12,977 bases of DNA from Alphaproteobacteria bacterium (GTDB lineage: Bacteria; Pseudomonadota; Alphaproteobacteria; Rhizobiales; Devosiaceae): NCBI GenBank assembly GCA_013152625.1, contig JAADFY010000234.1:1-12977 (forward strand), written 5' to 3'. Below the pieces are notes generated by a model. It was not told the origin of the DNA and did not search any database. It worked only from the letters and a program-made list of their open reading frames with translations. Below are positions 1 through 7,082 of this stretch, piece after piece. A program made the translations under genes and the position numbers. Every line of letters begins with the position of its first letter. The stretch's first letter is position 1.

Positions 1-374
1 GGCCCCACCACCAGACTTTGTGCCAGCCTGAGCTTGAAATCACGCACCCCTTCGCACCCCAGCGCCCGGCAAAACCGGGTCACGGTCGGCTCAGAAACCT
101 TGGCCAATTGCGCCAGCCGGGCATTGGACGCGCGCACGGCAAACTCCACATCCGCCAGCACCACCTCGGCCACGCGCCTTTCGGCTGGCCGCATATGGGG
201 CCCAAGTTCTTTCAGCCGCGAGATGAGATCGTCCTGATGGGCAACCGGGGGCGCGCCAGCCGTGGCCAACGCCTGCTCGGGGGTCAAACCATCGCCCGCG
301 CCGGCGGCCGCTTCGTCGGCACGATCAACCGGGCCGGAACCTTCAGGTGCGACGCCTTCGGGTGCAATGCTCAC
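1..374 (-). CDS. RpiR/MurR-family transcriptional regulator, N-terminal part (cut by window edge)
   Basis: Reading the minus strand from a GTG at 374 gives 124 open residues running off the left edge. Residues about 47-123 match the N-terminal helix-turn-helix domain (HTH_6) of RpiR-type regulators: the ISRLKELGPHMRPAERRVAEVV helix region is followed by a recognition segment with LAQLAKVSEPTVTRFCRALG (about 87-106) and then a GVRDFKLRLAQ segment. The family normally continues with a SIS domain that binds phosphosugars; that part lies outside the window. The first 45 residues are Ala/Gly/Pro-rich and probably disordered. No ATG exists before the domain except an internal one at residue 61, so GTG is chosen; a TTG 36 bases further upstream is in frame but less likely. 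It lies 62 bases downstream of the dehydrogenase on the same strand and may be cotranscribed, so it is a candidate local regulator. Family assignment is firm; ligand unknown. Confidence 0.85.
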   Translation of the reverse strand, partial: MSIAPEGVAPEGSGPVDRADEAAAGAGDGLTPEQALATAGAPPVAHQDDLISRLKELGPHMRPAERRVAEVVLADVEFAVRASNARLAQLAKVSEPTVTRFCRALGCEGVRDFKLRLAQSLVVG

Positions 375-436
375 GTCACCACCGCACGCCGCACCGTTCC
401 AGAACCGCAATGTTTAGTCCGCCGGGGTTTAATGGT

Positions 437-1225
437 TCAAAACTCCTCCAGGGTGAGTTCGCGCGCCATGGCGATATTTCCCGCCGTCAGACCGCAATCC
501 ACCGGCAGCATGACCCCGGTAATCGATCTTGCATCGTCTGAGGCCAGAAAAGCCGCCGCATTGGCAATGTCAACCGGATCAGCCACACGTCGCAGGGGAT
601 AAAACTTGACCAGACCGCTCAGGATTTCCGGGTTTTTCTCCACCCGATCCGCCCAGATCGGCGTGCGCACCGTGCCCGGGCATATCACGTTGGCCCGGAT
701 GCCGAACGGTCCGTATTCCAGGGCCACCGACTTGGTATAATTGATCAGGCCCGCCTTGGCTGTGCCATAGGCCGGATCGCCCAGGGCCATCAGCCCGTTC
801 ACCGAACCGATATTGACAATGGCACCGCCCCCGGCCCGTTTCATGTCCACAAGCGCCTCACGGGTACAATAAAAGGGGCCGTTCAAATTGGTGGCAATGT
901 CCGCTTCCCACGTTTCCGGGGTGGATTTTTCCAGCGCTCTGGCATTTGAAAACCCCGCATTGTTGATCAGAACATTGACCCCGCCCAGTTCGGCCCGGAT
1001 CGCATCAAAGGCAGCAACCACCTGTTTGTGATCGGCAATATCGGCGATAACCCCGTGTGCCCGGATGCCTTCGCCCTGCAGGCTTTCGGCAAACGCAAGA
1101 ACCCCCTCGGACTGGTCCAGCGCCCCGATCTGCGCCCCTTCCCGCCCGAAAACCCGGCACAGCTCCTGCCCGATGCCCCCCGCGGCCCCGGTAATCACAA
1201 CGGTCTGGCCCGAAAACCGGCTCAT
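437..1225 (-). CDS. Short-chain dehydrogenase/reductase (SDR), NAD-type
   Basis: A 262-residue classical SDR, the usual length for the family. The Rossmann glycine motif TGAAGGIG is at residues 12-19, NNAG at 88-91, and the catalytic tetrad is complete: Asn113, Ser141, Tyr153 and Lys157 (YGTAK). Asp37 at the end of the second strand suggests preference for NAD over NADP, by family knowledge. The PG-T motif follows at 183-185 and the C-terminal segment with GVMLPVDCGLTAG is typical. The enzyme should oxidise or reduce an alcohol/ketone on a small cytoplasmic substrate; homologues act on sugars, polyols and many other compounds, so the substrate cannot be named. Its ATG overlaps the stop of the upstream gene by 4 bp (ATGA), which indicates translational coupling and a shared pathway. 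Confidence 0.93.
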   Translation of the reverse strand: MSRFSGQTVVITGAAGGIGQELCRVFGREGAQIGALDQSEGVLAFAESLQGEGIRAHGVIADIADHKQVVAAFDAIRAELGGVNVLINNAGFSNARALEKSTPETWEADIATNLNGPFYCTREALVDMKRAGGGAIVNIGSVNGLMALGDPAYGTAKAGLINYTKSVALEYGPFGIRANVICPGTVRTPIWADRVEKNPEILSGLVKFYPLRRVADPVDIANAAAFLASDDARSITGVMLPVDCGLTAGNIAMARELTLEEF

Positions 1226-2412
1226 TGGGTCAACCCCGAAGCTGCCAGAGCATCCCCTACCCAGTCCACACTGGCCCGGCGCATATGGCCAAAATTGTAA
1301 AATGCAATGTCGCTGATGCCCCCCGCTTTTAGCGCCCCGACAGCATCGATCACGCTTTGGCGATTCTCAAGATCAGGGTACCCGGGACGTAAAATGCCCC
1401 GCAGATTTTTCACCCCCCCGCACCGCCGGACCACATCAAACAGATCGCTGCGGATACGGCCAACCCCGGGCTCGTAAAAACATACCTCGAGATAGTCGGC
1501 GACCTGCGCCAGAGCGTTTATGTCGGACCCCTCATACCACGCCCCCGCTGTGGGCCGCGCCACCGAGGGAATGACCGAAACCGTCGCATCGGCGCGAACC
1601 GCTTCCCGGATACGTCCGACCAACCCCTCAACCACCGTGCAGCGCCACTTCATAAACGCGTGCAATTGCGTGTCCAGCGCCAGTTCGGCCAGCCAGAACG
1701 CATTTCCCATGTCTTCGGCGTGGTCCACATCCGCATCCAGATAGGCGCTAACCGAAGTGCGCACCCGGGCCTGCACCTCCGCCGCATCGATCCCCGCTTT
1801 CTGGGCCCCGGCCACACAATGCCGGCAAAAACAAAGCCCCAGCAGATTGTCCAGCCACGGGTTTGGCCGAACCATGCCGAATTCATGGTGGTAGTCGTGA
1901 AAAAACGGCAGGAAACCGGGTGTTTCCAGGGTGATGCCGGCCACCGGATAGCTTTGTGTCACATCCACACACAACGCCACCGCGTAGTCGGCTACCTCGG
2001 GCGCCGACGGGCACAGACTGTATATATACCGGTCGCCAAAAGCATTGGCCACGGCGGCCTGGGGATGCAGCTGTCCAAGCCGGGAATTGTGCAAGAGTAC
2101 CAGCCACGCCTGGGTGGCCATGCCCGCAACATCGCAACATTGCGCCAGCACATCATGTTCGGCCACCAGCCGGTTTTCCGCCGGCTTGATTGCGCCATAG
2201 CGCTCCAGCCGCGGTTTGAAATAAACCGTGCCGTCATCGGGGAAATAAACCTTGGTGCCCGACGCCTGCGGGCGCATGAATTTACCCGCGTGATAGGCGG
2301 AAGCCAACGTAATGGTATTGATATGAACATCGCGCATCCGATCACTTGCCGCCACGACCCCCGCTTCGGCAAGATCCCACCCGTAACAGTACATTGATCG
2401 ATTGGCCAACAC
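1222..2412 (-). CDS. Uncharacterised TIM-barrel-like protein with CxCxxC motif (possible glycoside-hydrolase-like fold)
   Basis: About 396 residues, no signal peptide or membrane segment, so cytoplasmic. I do not recognise a named family. The pattern of alternating strands and helices, with conserved-looking acidic and His residues near strand ends (ITLETPGF with Glu163, HHE at 175-177, LLHNSRLG near 107-114, LEVCFYEPG near 308-316), resembles glycosidase-like (beta/alpha)8 barrels. A striking LCFCRHC segment (Cys194, Cys196, Cys199, counted from the chosen start) could bind a metal. The start was set at the GTG at 2412 because AGGAG (minus strand, 2418-2422) lies 5 bases before it; TTG 2430, ATG 2427 and ATG 2394 are also in frame but lack such a site. 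It is the first gene of a minus-strand set and overlaps the SDR gene by 4 bp, so the two products probably work in one pathway. Gene is real; function is unknown. Confidence 0.8.
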   Translation of the reverse strand: MLANRSMYCYGWDLAEAGVVAASDRMRDVHINTITLASAYHAGKFMRPQASGTKVYFPDDGTVYFKPRLERYGAIKPAENRLVAEHDVLAQCCDVAGMATQAWLVLLHNSRLGQLHPQAAVANAFGDRYIYSLCPSAPEVADYAVALCVDVTQSYPVAGITLETPGFLPFFHDYHHEFGMVRPNPWLDNLLGLCFCRHCVAGAQKAGIDAAEVQARVRTSVSAYLDADVDHAEDMGNAFWLAELALDTQLHAFMKWRCTVVEGLVGRIREAVRADATVSVIPSVARPTAGAWYEGSDINALAQVADYLEVCFYEPGVGRIRSDLFDVVRRCGGVKNLRGILRPGYPDLENRQSVIDAVGALKAGGISDIAFYNFGHMRRASVDWVGDALAASGLTQ

Positions 2413-2482
2413 CCGCGCTCCTGACATCAACGGCGCTGTATCAAACGCGACAATGTAGGAAACTTAAATGAAGCCAGTCCAC

Positions 2483-2507
2483 ATTTCCAGCCTCAATCGT
2501 TGGAAAT
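2483..2507. promoter_or_regulatory. Inverted repeat ATTTCCA-N11-TGGAAAT, candidate operator
   Basis: Perfect 7-base arms at 2483-2489 and 2501-2507 flank an 11-base spacer. The site lies about 25 bases upstream of the predicted -35 box and its centre is 50 bases (close to five helical turns) from the centre of a second repeat with the same 11-base spacer (2535-2555). A dimeric regulator such as the adjacent RpiR protein could bind here; that is inference from position only. Confidence 0.4.
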
Positions 2508-2508
2508 A

Positions 2509-2538
2509 TTGGCAAATTTGTCGGTATCGGGTTGCCAA
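2509..2538. promoter_or_regulatory. Inverted repeat TTGGCAA-N16-TTGCCAA, candidate operator overlapping the -35 box
   Basis: Perfect 7-base arms at 2509-2515 and 2532-2538. The right arm contains the predicted -35 hexamer TTGCCA (2532-2537), so a protein bound here would be expected to block RNA polymerase. The regulator is not identified. Confidence 0.4.
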
Positions 2539-2560
2539 CCGGGTTTCCATGTTGGATAGT
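2532..2560 (+). promoter_or_regulatory. Predicted sigma70-type promoter of the first transporter operon
   Basis: TTGCCA (2532-2537, five of six bases of the consensus) is separated by 17 bases from GATAGT (2555-2560, four of six). A further inverted repeat, CCAAC-N11-GTTGG (2535-2555), occupies the spacer between the two boxes almost exactly. Transcription would start near 2567. The match is by eye and unverified. Confidence 0.45.
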
Positions 2561-2698
2561 TACCAAAAAAACAGACACCCAACAGCACAGCCCGACGGTG
2601 GGCGGCACGGGTGTAAACGGCTCGGGTGGACAAACGAACACTATGCATAACTGGACCCATTCAAGGCATCATTTTGCCCACCTTCGGGGGGCTGACGC

Positions 2699-3589
2699 AT
2701 GAGCAGCACAGAGGATCCCGCGGCAAAGGATCGCCCGGCAAAACTTGTCGTAACCGGCGCCACGAAAACCTACCAGACAAATTCCGGCCCGCTGCACGCA
2801 GTGGCCGATTTTTCCATGTCCATTGCTGACGGAGAATTTGCCTGCATCGTCGGCCCTTCCGGCTGCGGCAAGACCACACTGTTGTGGTCCATCGCCGGGC
2901 TTCATTCCCTCACATCTGGCCGGGTGACCCTTGACGGTGAAGAAATCACCGAGCCCCACTCCCAGATCGGCATGGTGTTTCAGGAAGCCAACCTGCTGCC
3001 CTGGCGAAACCTGGACAAAAACATTGAACTGCCTTTTGAGATCAAACGGCAAAAACCCGATCGCGAGCGCATCAACAAACTCATCGACCGGGTGGGGCTG
3101 GCCGGGTTCGGCAACAAATTCCCCCGGGAGCTTTCAGGTGGCATGCAGCAGCGCGCCGCCATTGTCCGTGCCCTGTCATTTAATCCTTCGGTTTTGCTCA
3201 TGGATGAGCCTTTTGGCGCGCTCGATGCGTTCACCCGGGACGAAATGAACCTGCTGGTTGAGGAAATCTGGCTTGAGACCAGAAAAACCATTTTGTTCGT
3301 CACCCACAATATCACCGAAGCCGTGTTTTTATCCGACCGGGTCTTTGTCATGTCGGCCCGGCCGGGGCGCCTGGCCAAAATTTTCGATATTCCCTTCCCC
3401 CGCCCCCGGACCCTCGATCTGCTGGCGACAAAAGAAGTGTTCGATCTGGTCAATGAAATAAAAGCCGAAATTCAAATTGGCGCCACGCCGGCCAACCACA
3501 CGTCAACCGAGAACGTTCAGCCCGCATCCAGCCCATCCAGAACGCCCCCGTCCGAACCGGGCCAAAGCGGAGATCGCACCAATGGTTGA
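2699..3589 (+). CDS. ABC transporter ATP-binding protein, NitT/TauT (SsuB/TauB-like) type
   Basis: A 296-residue cytoplasmic ATPase that powers an importer. All nucleotide-binding motifs are intact: Walker A GPSGCGKT (52-59), Q-loop Gln95, signature LSGGMQ (145-150), Walker B LLMDEP (166-171), D-loop around 173-176 and switch His203. The MDEPFGALD run and the VFLSDRVFVMSARPGR segment are typical of the nitrate/sulfonate/taurine class. The last 35 residues or so form a Pro/Ser/Thr-rich tail that is probably disordered and is longer than usual. The stop overlaps the permease start by 8 bp, so the two are translationally coupled. It is the first gene of an operon continuing through permease, binding protein, oxidoreductase and MetE-like protein. 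Substrate is not deducible from the ATPase. Confidence 0.95.
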   Translation: MSSTEDPAAKDRPAKLVVTGATKTYQTNSGPLHAVADFSMSIADGEFACIVGPSGCGKTTLLWSIAGLHSLTSGRVTLDGEEITEPHSQIGMVFQEANLLPWRNLDKNIELPFEIKRQKPDRERINKLIDRVGLAGFGNKFPRELSGGMQQRAAIVRALSFNPSVLLMDEPFGALDAFTRDEMNLLVEEIWLETRKTILFVTHNITEAVFLSDRVFVMSARPGRLAKIFDIPFPRPRTLDLLATKEVFDLVNEIKAEIQIGATPANHTSTENVQPASSPSRTPPSEPGQSGDRTNG

Positions 3590-4436
3590 CAAGCATCTTG
3601 GAGACAAGATCCCTGAATTCGGCGCCAAAAAGCCCGCAGGCGGAAATTCTTCGGGCTTGGCCCCCTCGGGGCTGACCTCCGGCCCCGGCGCCCGCTCATT
3701 TTGGGAAATTTTTGCCATCATCATGGTAGCAGTGGTCATCATCGGCAGCGCAGAGGCCTATATCCGCTTTTTCGAAGTGCCCCAATATGTCATGCCACCC
3801 CCCAGCTCGATTGCCTACGCCCTGGTCGCTGATTTTGACCTGATCGCGCCCCATCTCGGCTTTACCCTTATTGAATTGTTCGTCGGATACGCCTTCGGCG
3901 CTTCGATCGGTTTGATGCTTGCCGCCGTCATCACCCAGTTCCCCTTTGCCGAAAAAATCATAGCCCCGTACGTTCTCATGCTCGTCACCACGCCGATGCT
4001 TGCCTTGGTGCCGTTGCTGATCTTGCGTTTTGGATTTGGTCTTGAGCCGCGAATAATCGCTGTCGCTCTGGCGTCCGGTCCCATGGTGATGATCAATTCC
4101 GCCACCGGTTTTCGCCGCACGGACCTGGCAAAAATCGCCCTGGCCCGGTCATTTGGCGCCACCACATTTCAGATTTTTACCAAAATCCGTTTTCCCATGG
4201 CCATGCCCATGATTGTGGTCGGCTTGATGATCGGCGCCATTTTCGGTCTGCTCACCGCGGTCGGCGCTGAAATGGTCGGCGGCGGATTTGGCCTGGGCAA
4301 TCGGTTGACCACCTACTCGGCGACCTTGCAAATGCCGCGGTTTTTTGCAGTCATTCTTATTCTGTCCACTTTGGGAATTCTCATCTATGTCACATTTTAC
4401 CTGATTGGCAAAAAGTGGGCCAGTTGGGAGTCGTGA
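3582..4436 (+). CDS. ABC transporter permease, NitT/TauT (SsuC/TauC-like) type
   Basis: A 284-residue inner-membrane permease. Hydrophobic segments lie near residues 41-56, 91-117, 126-147, 153-172, 206-226 and 255-276, giving the usual six-helix layout. The cytoplasmic coupling (EAA-like) loop runs from about 183 to 209 and contains ARSFGATTFQIFTKIRFPMA. The ATG at 3582 is chosen because GGAG lies 9 bases upstream and it yields the family's normal length; the frame is open further upstream but that part overlaps the ATPase coding sequence. The first 38 residues are Gly/Pro/Ser-rich and hydrophilic, longer than in most relatives. It should pair with the upstream ATPase and the downstream Tat-type binding protein. 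Confidence 0.94.
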   Translation: MVDKHLGDKIPEFGAKKPAGGNSSGLAPSGLTSGPGARSFWEIFAIIMVAVVIIGSAEAYIRFFEVPQYVMPPPSSIAYALVADFDLIAPHLGFTLIELFVGYAFGASIGLMLAAVITQFPFAEKIIAPYVLMLVTTPMLALVPLLILRFGFGLEPRIIAVALASGPMVMINSATGFRRTDLAKIALARSFGATTFQIFTKIRFPMAMPMIVVGLMIGAIFGLLTAVGAEMVGGGFGLGNRLTTYSATLQMPRFFAVILILSTLGILIYVTFYLIGKKWASWES

Positions 4437-4658
4437 TCTAACGCGTGTCACCGGAAAACCCGATACCGATGGTCGGTAAAATGATACGCTCAAACGAAAG
4501 AGTTGGACTGTTGTTTTGTTTCTTTTGAAAAAACCGCACTCCGGCTGACCTGAACCACCCGGGTTCGTCATAAGATTTTGGCAAGCCCGACAAAACTTGG
4601 ACCAGCAATTCGGCAACAATGCCCGACTCTCGGGCGCTGCCGGGAAACGGGAGGAAAA
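4437..4658. other. Intergenic spacer before the first binding protein, with small hairpins
   Basis: The 222-base gap inside an otherwise tight operon is long enough to hold a separate promoter or a processing site. It contains short perfect stem-loops: TACCGA-tgg-TCGGTA (4464-4478), GAACC-N5-GGTTC (4552-4566) and GCCCGA-ctc-TCGGGC (4621-4635); the last stands 13 bases before the ribosome-binding site GGGAGG (4649-4654). None is followed by a T run, so none is a typical terminator. I could not find a convincing -35/-10 pair. Extra independent expression of the binding protein would be usual for ABC importers. Confidence 0.4.
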
Positions 4659-5843
4659 ATGACCAAGGATCTCATTAACACGCCGTCGCAATTTGGGTTG
4701 GACCGGCGCAAATTTCTCAAAGTATCTGCCTCGGGCGCCATCGTGGTGTCCACCATCGGTGCCGCATCCATGCTGCCCGGCGCCGCCAGCGCAAATGAGG
4801 GTTACACCAACCCCTTTACCTGGATCTCGCCCCGCGGCACTCTGGAGGTGCTCGACGACTATCCCTACTGGATTGCCCAGGAAATGGGATATTTCGGCGA
4901 TCTGGACATCAAGATCGAACCGGGTCCCTCGGACGGTACGGCAACGGTGAAATTCGTGGCCGTCGGTCAGGCCGATATGGGCTTTCCATCGCCGGGCGTG
5001 TTCTCATTCGCCCTGGAAAACGAAATGGATCTGGTCTCGGTGTTCAACATGGGCGCCGTCGATGTGTTCAACTTTGCCTTCCGCAAGGGCGAGGGGGTCA
5101 CCGATCTGAAAGAGCTTGAAGGCAAAAAGGTCCTCCTGGGCAGTGCCGCCTGGCAGGCCATCACCGATCCCATGTTTGCCGCCGCCGGCGTCGACATTTC
5201 AAAAATCGAGTATATTGAAGCCGGCTGGCCCCAGTGGGGCACGATTCTGGCTTCCGGCGAGGGCGATGCCGCACTTGCATGGGAAGGTCTGCGGGCCGAC
5301 TGGGAAGGCAAGGGCCTCGATTTTGAATATTGGCTGGGTCAGAAAAACTCCAACTTCCCCGCCAATGTGTTCGTCGTCCGCCGTTCCGATTTCGAGGATC
5401 CCGAGCGTCGCGTGTTCCTTGAAAAATACCTGCGCGCCTGGTCCATGGGCCTCGAATTCGGACATCAGAACCCAAGGGCTGCCACCGATATTGTTTTCCG
5501 GCAGTTCCCCACCGTTCAGCGTGACGTCGGCGCCGCCCTTGGCACCGAATCCCAGATGCAGCTTGCCTCCGTATTCCGGGGCGACATGTCCACCCGTCAG
5601 GGCTGGGGCTGGCACGACATGGACAAATGGAACCTGTTCTTTGGCACTTTGAGTGATATTGGCCAGGTCTCTTCCCCCGTCGATGTGAGTTCGGTGATCA
5701 AAAACGATCTGGTTGCCGCCGCCAACGATTTCGACATGGCAAAGGTCAAGGCCGATGCCGACGGCTTCGAGCTGTCCGCCGACCTCGCCGCCGTGGATGT
5801 AGATGCCATCCGCGAAGGCTTCTTTGACAACGCCATCGGCTGA
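4659..5843 (+). CDS. ABC transporter substrate-binding protein, NMT1/SsuA-like, Tat-exported
   Basis: A 394-residue periplasmic solute-binding protein. The N-terminus carries a twin-arginine signal: DRRKFLKVSASG (residues 15-26, Arg16-Arg17), a hydrophobic stretch and a likely cleavage after ASA near residue 45. The mature part begins with the pattern usual for NitT/TauT binding proteins (a strand followed by YPYWIAQEMGYFGDLDIKIEPG at about 68-89, then the VGQADMGF segment near 102-109). The ATG at 4659 is preferred because GGGAGG lies 4 bases upstream and the Tat motif follows at the right distance. Being folded before export is unusual for this class, where Sec signals are more common. It is the third gene of the importer operon and should deliver the substrate to the upstream permease. 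Ligand unknown. Confidence 0.92.
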   Translation: MTKDLINTPSQFGLDRRKFLKVSASGAIVVSTIGAASMLPGAASANEGYTNPFTWISPRGTLEVLDDYPYWIAQEMGYFGDLDIKIEPGPSDGTATVKFVAVGQADMGFPSPGVFSFALENEMDLVSVFNMGAVDVFNFAFRKGEGVTDLKELEGKKVLLGSAAWQAITDPMFAAAGVDISKIEYIEAGWPQWGTILASGEGDAALAWEGLRADWEGKGLDFEYWLGQKNSNFPANVFVVRRSDFEDPERRVFLEKYLRAWSMGLEFGHQNPRAATDIVFRQFPTVQRDVGAALGTESQMQLASVFRGDMSTRQGWGWHDMDKWNLFFGTLSDIGQVSSPVDVSSVIKNDLVAAANDFDMAKVKADADGFELSADLAAVDVDAIREGFFDNAIG

Positions 5844-5858
5844 TCAGCCTGGTAAACC

Positions 5859-5895
5859 AGCGGGCGGGTGCTGCTAAAAACAGTATCCGCCCGCT
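5859..5895 (+). repeat. 15-bp stem-loop between binding-protein and oxidoreductase genes
   Basis: AGCGGGCGGGTGCTG (5859-5873) pairs with CAGTATCCGCCCGCT (5881-5895) around a 7-base loop, with two G-U pairs in RNA. The outer nine pairs are perfect and GC-rich. No T run follows on the plus strand (CAAAAAATTC follows), so it is not a standard intrinsic terminator. Its place directly after the binding-protein stop suggests an mRNA-stabilising or partial-termination element that raises binding-protein yield over downstream genes, as known for other ABC importer operons. Confidence 0.6.
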
Positions 5896-5927
5896 CAAAA
5901 AATTCATGACAATCGGGGAGGCGACAA

Positions 5928-7019
5928 ATGCCGGCAAAAGTCAAAATTCTTGTGGTCGGGCTGGGCAATATGGGGGCGTCCCACGCCAGTGCCTATCACC
6001 GTAACGACGGCTTCGAAATCGTCGGGCTCGTTTCCCGATCGATCAAGACCCGCACCGACATCCCCCCCGAACTGGACGGATACCCCACCTTTGCCGATTA
6101 TGGTGAAGCGCTGGCCGCCACCAGACCGGATGCCGTCTCCATCAATACCTGGCCCAACACCCATGCCGAATATGCCTTCATGGCCTTTGACGCCGGGTGC
6201 CATGTGTTCATGGAAAAGCCCATCGCCACCAACAATGAGGACGCACAAAAGGTGGTGGACGCCGCCCATGCCGCCAATCGAAAACTGGTGCTGGGCTACA
6301 TCCTTCGGGTGCATCCCTCCTGGGTGAAATTCATCGAGGTCGGCAAGACTTTGGGCAAACCCCTTGTGATGCGGCTTAACTTGAACCAGCAAAGCTCCGG
6401 CCCCGCCTGGACCTGGCACAAGAACCTCATTGACTCTTTAATTCCCATTGTGGATTGCGGCGTGCACTATGTGGATGTCATGTGCCAGTTGACGGGGGCC
6501 AAACCGGTCCGCGTCCATGGCATTGGCGCTTCCCTGTGGGCGGACGCCACCAAACAGAATTACGGCCATTTGCACGTCACCTTCGATGATGGGTCCGTGG
6601 GCTGGTATGAGGCCGGCTGGGGTCCGATGATGAGCGAAGTCGCGTTCTTCGTTAAAGATGTGATTGGCCCCAACGGCTGCGTTTCTATTGTGGTGCCTCA
6701 GGATGGCGAGGGCGAAGCCAAAAGCGACAAGCTTTCCGACAGCGCCGACATTGACCAGCACACCAAGACCAACGCTTTGAAAATTCATTACGCGGCGGTG
6801 GACGAGAACAAGAATTTCGCCAAACCCGATGAAATCATGAGCATGGAGGACGAGCCGGGCCACCAGGACCTGTGCGATCGCGAACAGGCCTTTTTCCTCA
6901 AGGCGATCCATGAGGACCTCGACCTGACTGATTCCATGAATGCCGCCGTGAACAGCCTGCGCATTGTTTTGGCCGCCGAGGAGAGCATTCAGACCGAAAA
7001 AGCGGTGCATCTGGATTGA
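5928..7019 (+). CDS. Gfo/Idh/MocA-family NAD(P)-dependent oxidoreductase
   Basis: A 363-residue cytoplasmic dehydrogenase of typical family length. The N-terminal Rossmann fold shows VVGLGNMGASHASAYH with the glycine motif at Gly11, Gly13 and Gly16. The family signature EKP is at 96-98 (MEKPIA), supplying the catalytic-site lysine Lys97. The second catalytic motif DCGVHYVD (Asp176, His180) is in place and is followed by the mixed beta sheet of the C-terminal domain. Relatives oxidise hydroxyl groups of sugars, inositols and sugar acids. A strong ribosome-binding site GGGGAGG (5915-5921) stands 6 bases before the ATG. It follows the importer genes in the same operon, so it probably acts on the imported compound or a product of it. 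The precise substrate is unknown. Confidence 0.93.
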   Translation: MPAKVKILVVGLGNMGASHASAYHRNDGFEIVGLVSRSIKTRTDIPPELDGYPTFADYGEALAATRPDAVSINTWPNTHAEYAFMAFDAGCHVFMEKPIATNNEDAQKVVDAAHAANRKLVLGYILRVHPSWVKFIEVGKTLGKPLVMRLNLNQQSSGPAWTWHKNLIDSLIPIVDCGVHYVDVMCQLTGAKPVRVHGIGASLWADATKQNYGHLHVTFDDGSVGWYEAGWGPMMSEVAFFVKDVIGPNGCVSIVVPQDGEGEAKSDKLSDSADIDQHTKTNALKIHYAAVDENKNFAKPDEIMSMEDEPGHQDLCDREQAFFLKAIHEDLDLTDSMNAAVNSLRIVLAAEESIQTEKAVHLD

Positions 7020-7082
7020 AACACTGGCGATAAACGGCCAAATGGGGCCTGAAAGCACGCACAAACGGATGGGCTTTTCTTG

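Larger units (their letters stand above)
2413..2698. promoter_or_regulatory. Divergent intergenic control region between the minus-strand set and the first transporter operon
   Basis: This 286-base gap separates two divergent gene sets and has a lower GC content than the flanking genes. I see no convincing coding frame in it. It holds the promoter and the inverted repeats listed separately. No good promoter was found for the minus-strand set; the best is a weak TGGACT-N18-TACATT match on that strand. The leader from the predicted plus-strand start to the ATPase ATG would be about 130 bases. Confidence 0.6.

Noticed and set aside
18..602. 194-codon open frame on the plus strand at the left end
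   Set aside because: It spans the RpiR gene, an intergenic gap and the SDR 3' end, all on the other strand, and has no recognisable content.
1660..2397. 245-codon open frame on the plus strand opposite the TIM-barrel-like gene
   Set aside because: It is fully antisense to a gene with good start signal and coupling to the SDR gene; its product is His/Gln/Arg-rich with no family pattern, as expected from a GC-rich antisense shadow.
2441..2650. Short open frames on both strands in the first divergent region
   Set aside because: They overlap each other and the promoter and repeats, lack good ribosome-binding sites, and show no protein pattern.
4464..4478. TACCGA-tgg-TCGGTA hairpin considered as a terminator after the first permease
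   Set aside because: Only six pairs and no following T run.
4578..4584. TTGGCAA upstream of the first binding protein, like the arms of the repeat at 2509-2538
   Set aside because: Only a single half-site with no partner arm at the right distance and no -10 box behind it; a 7-base match is expected by chance at this scale.
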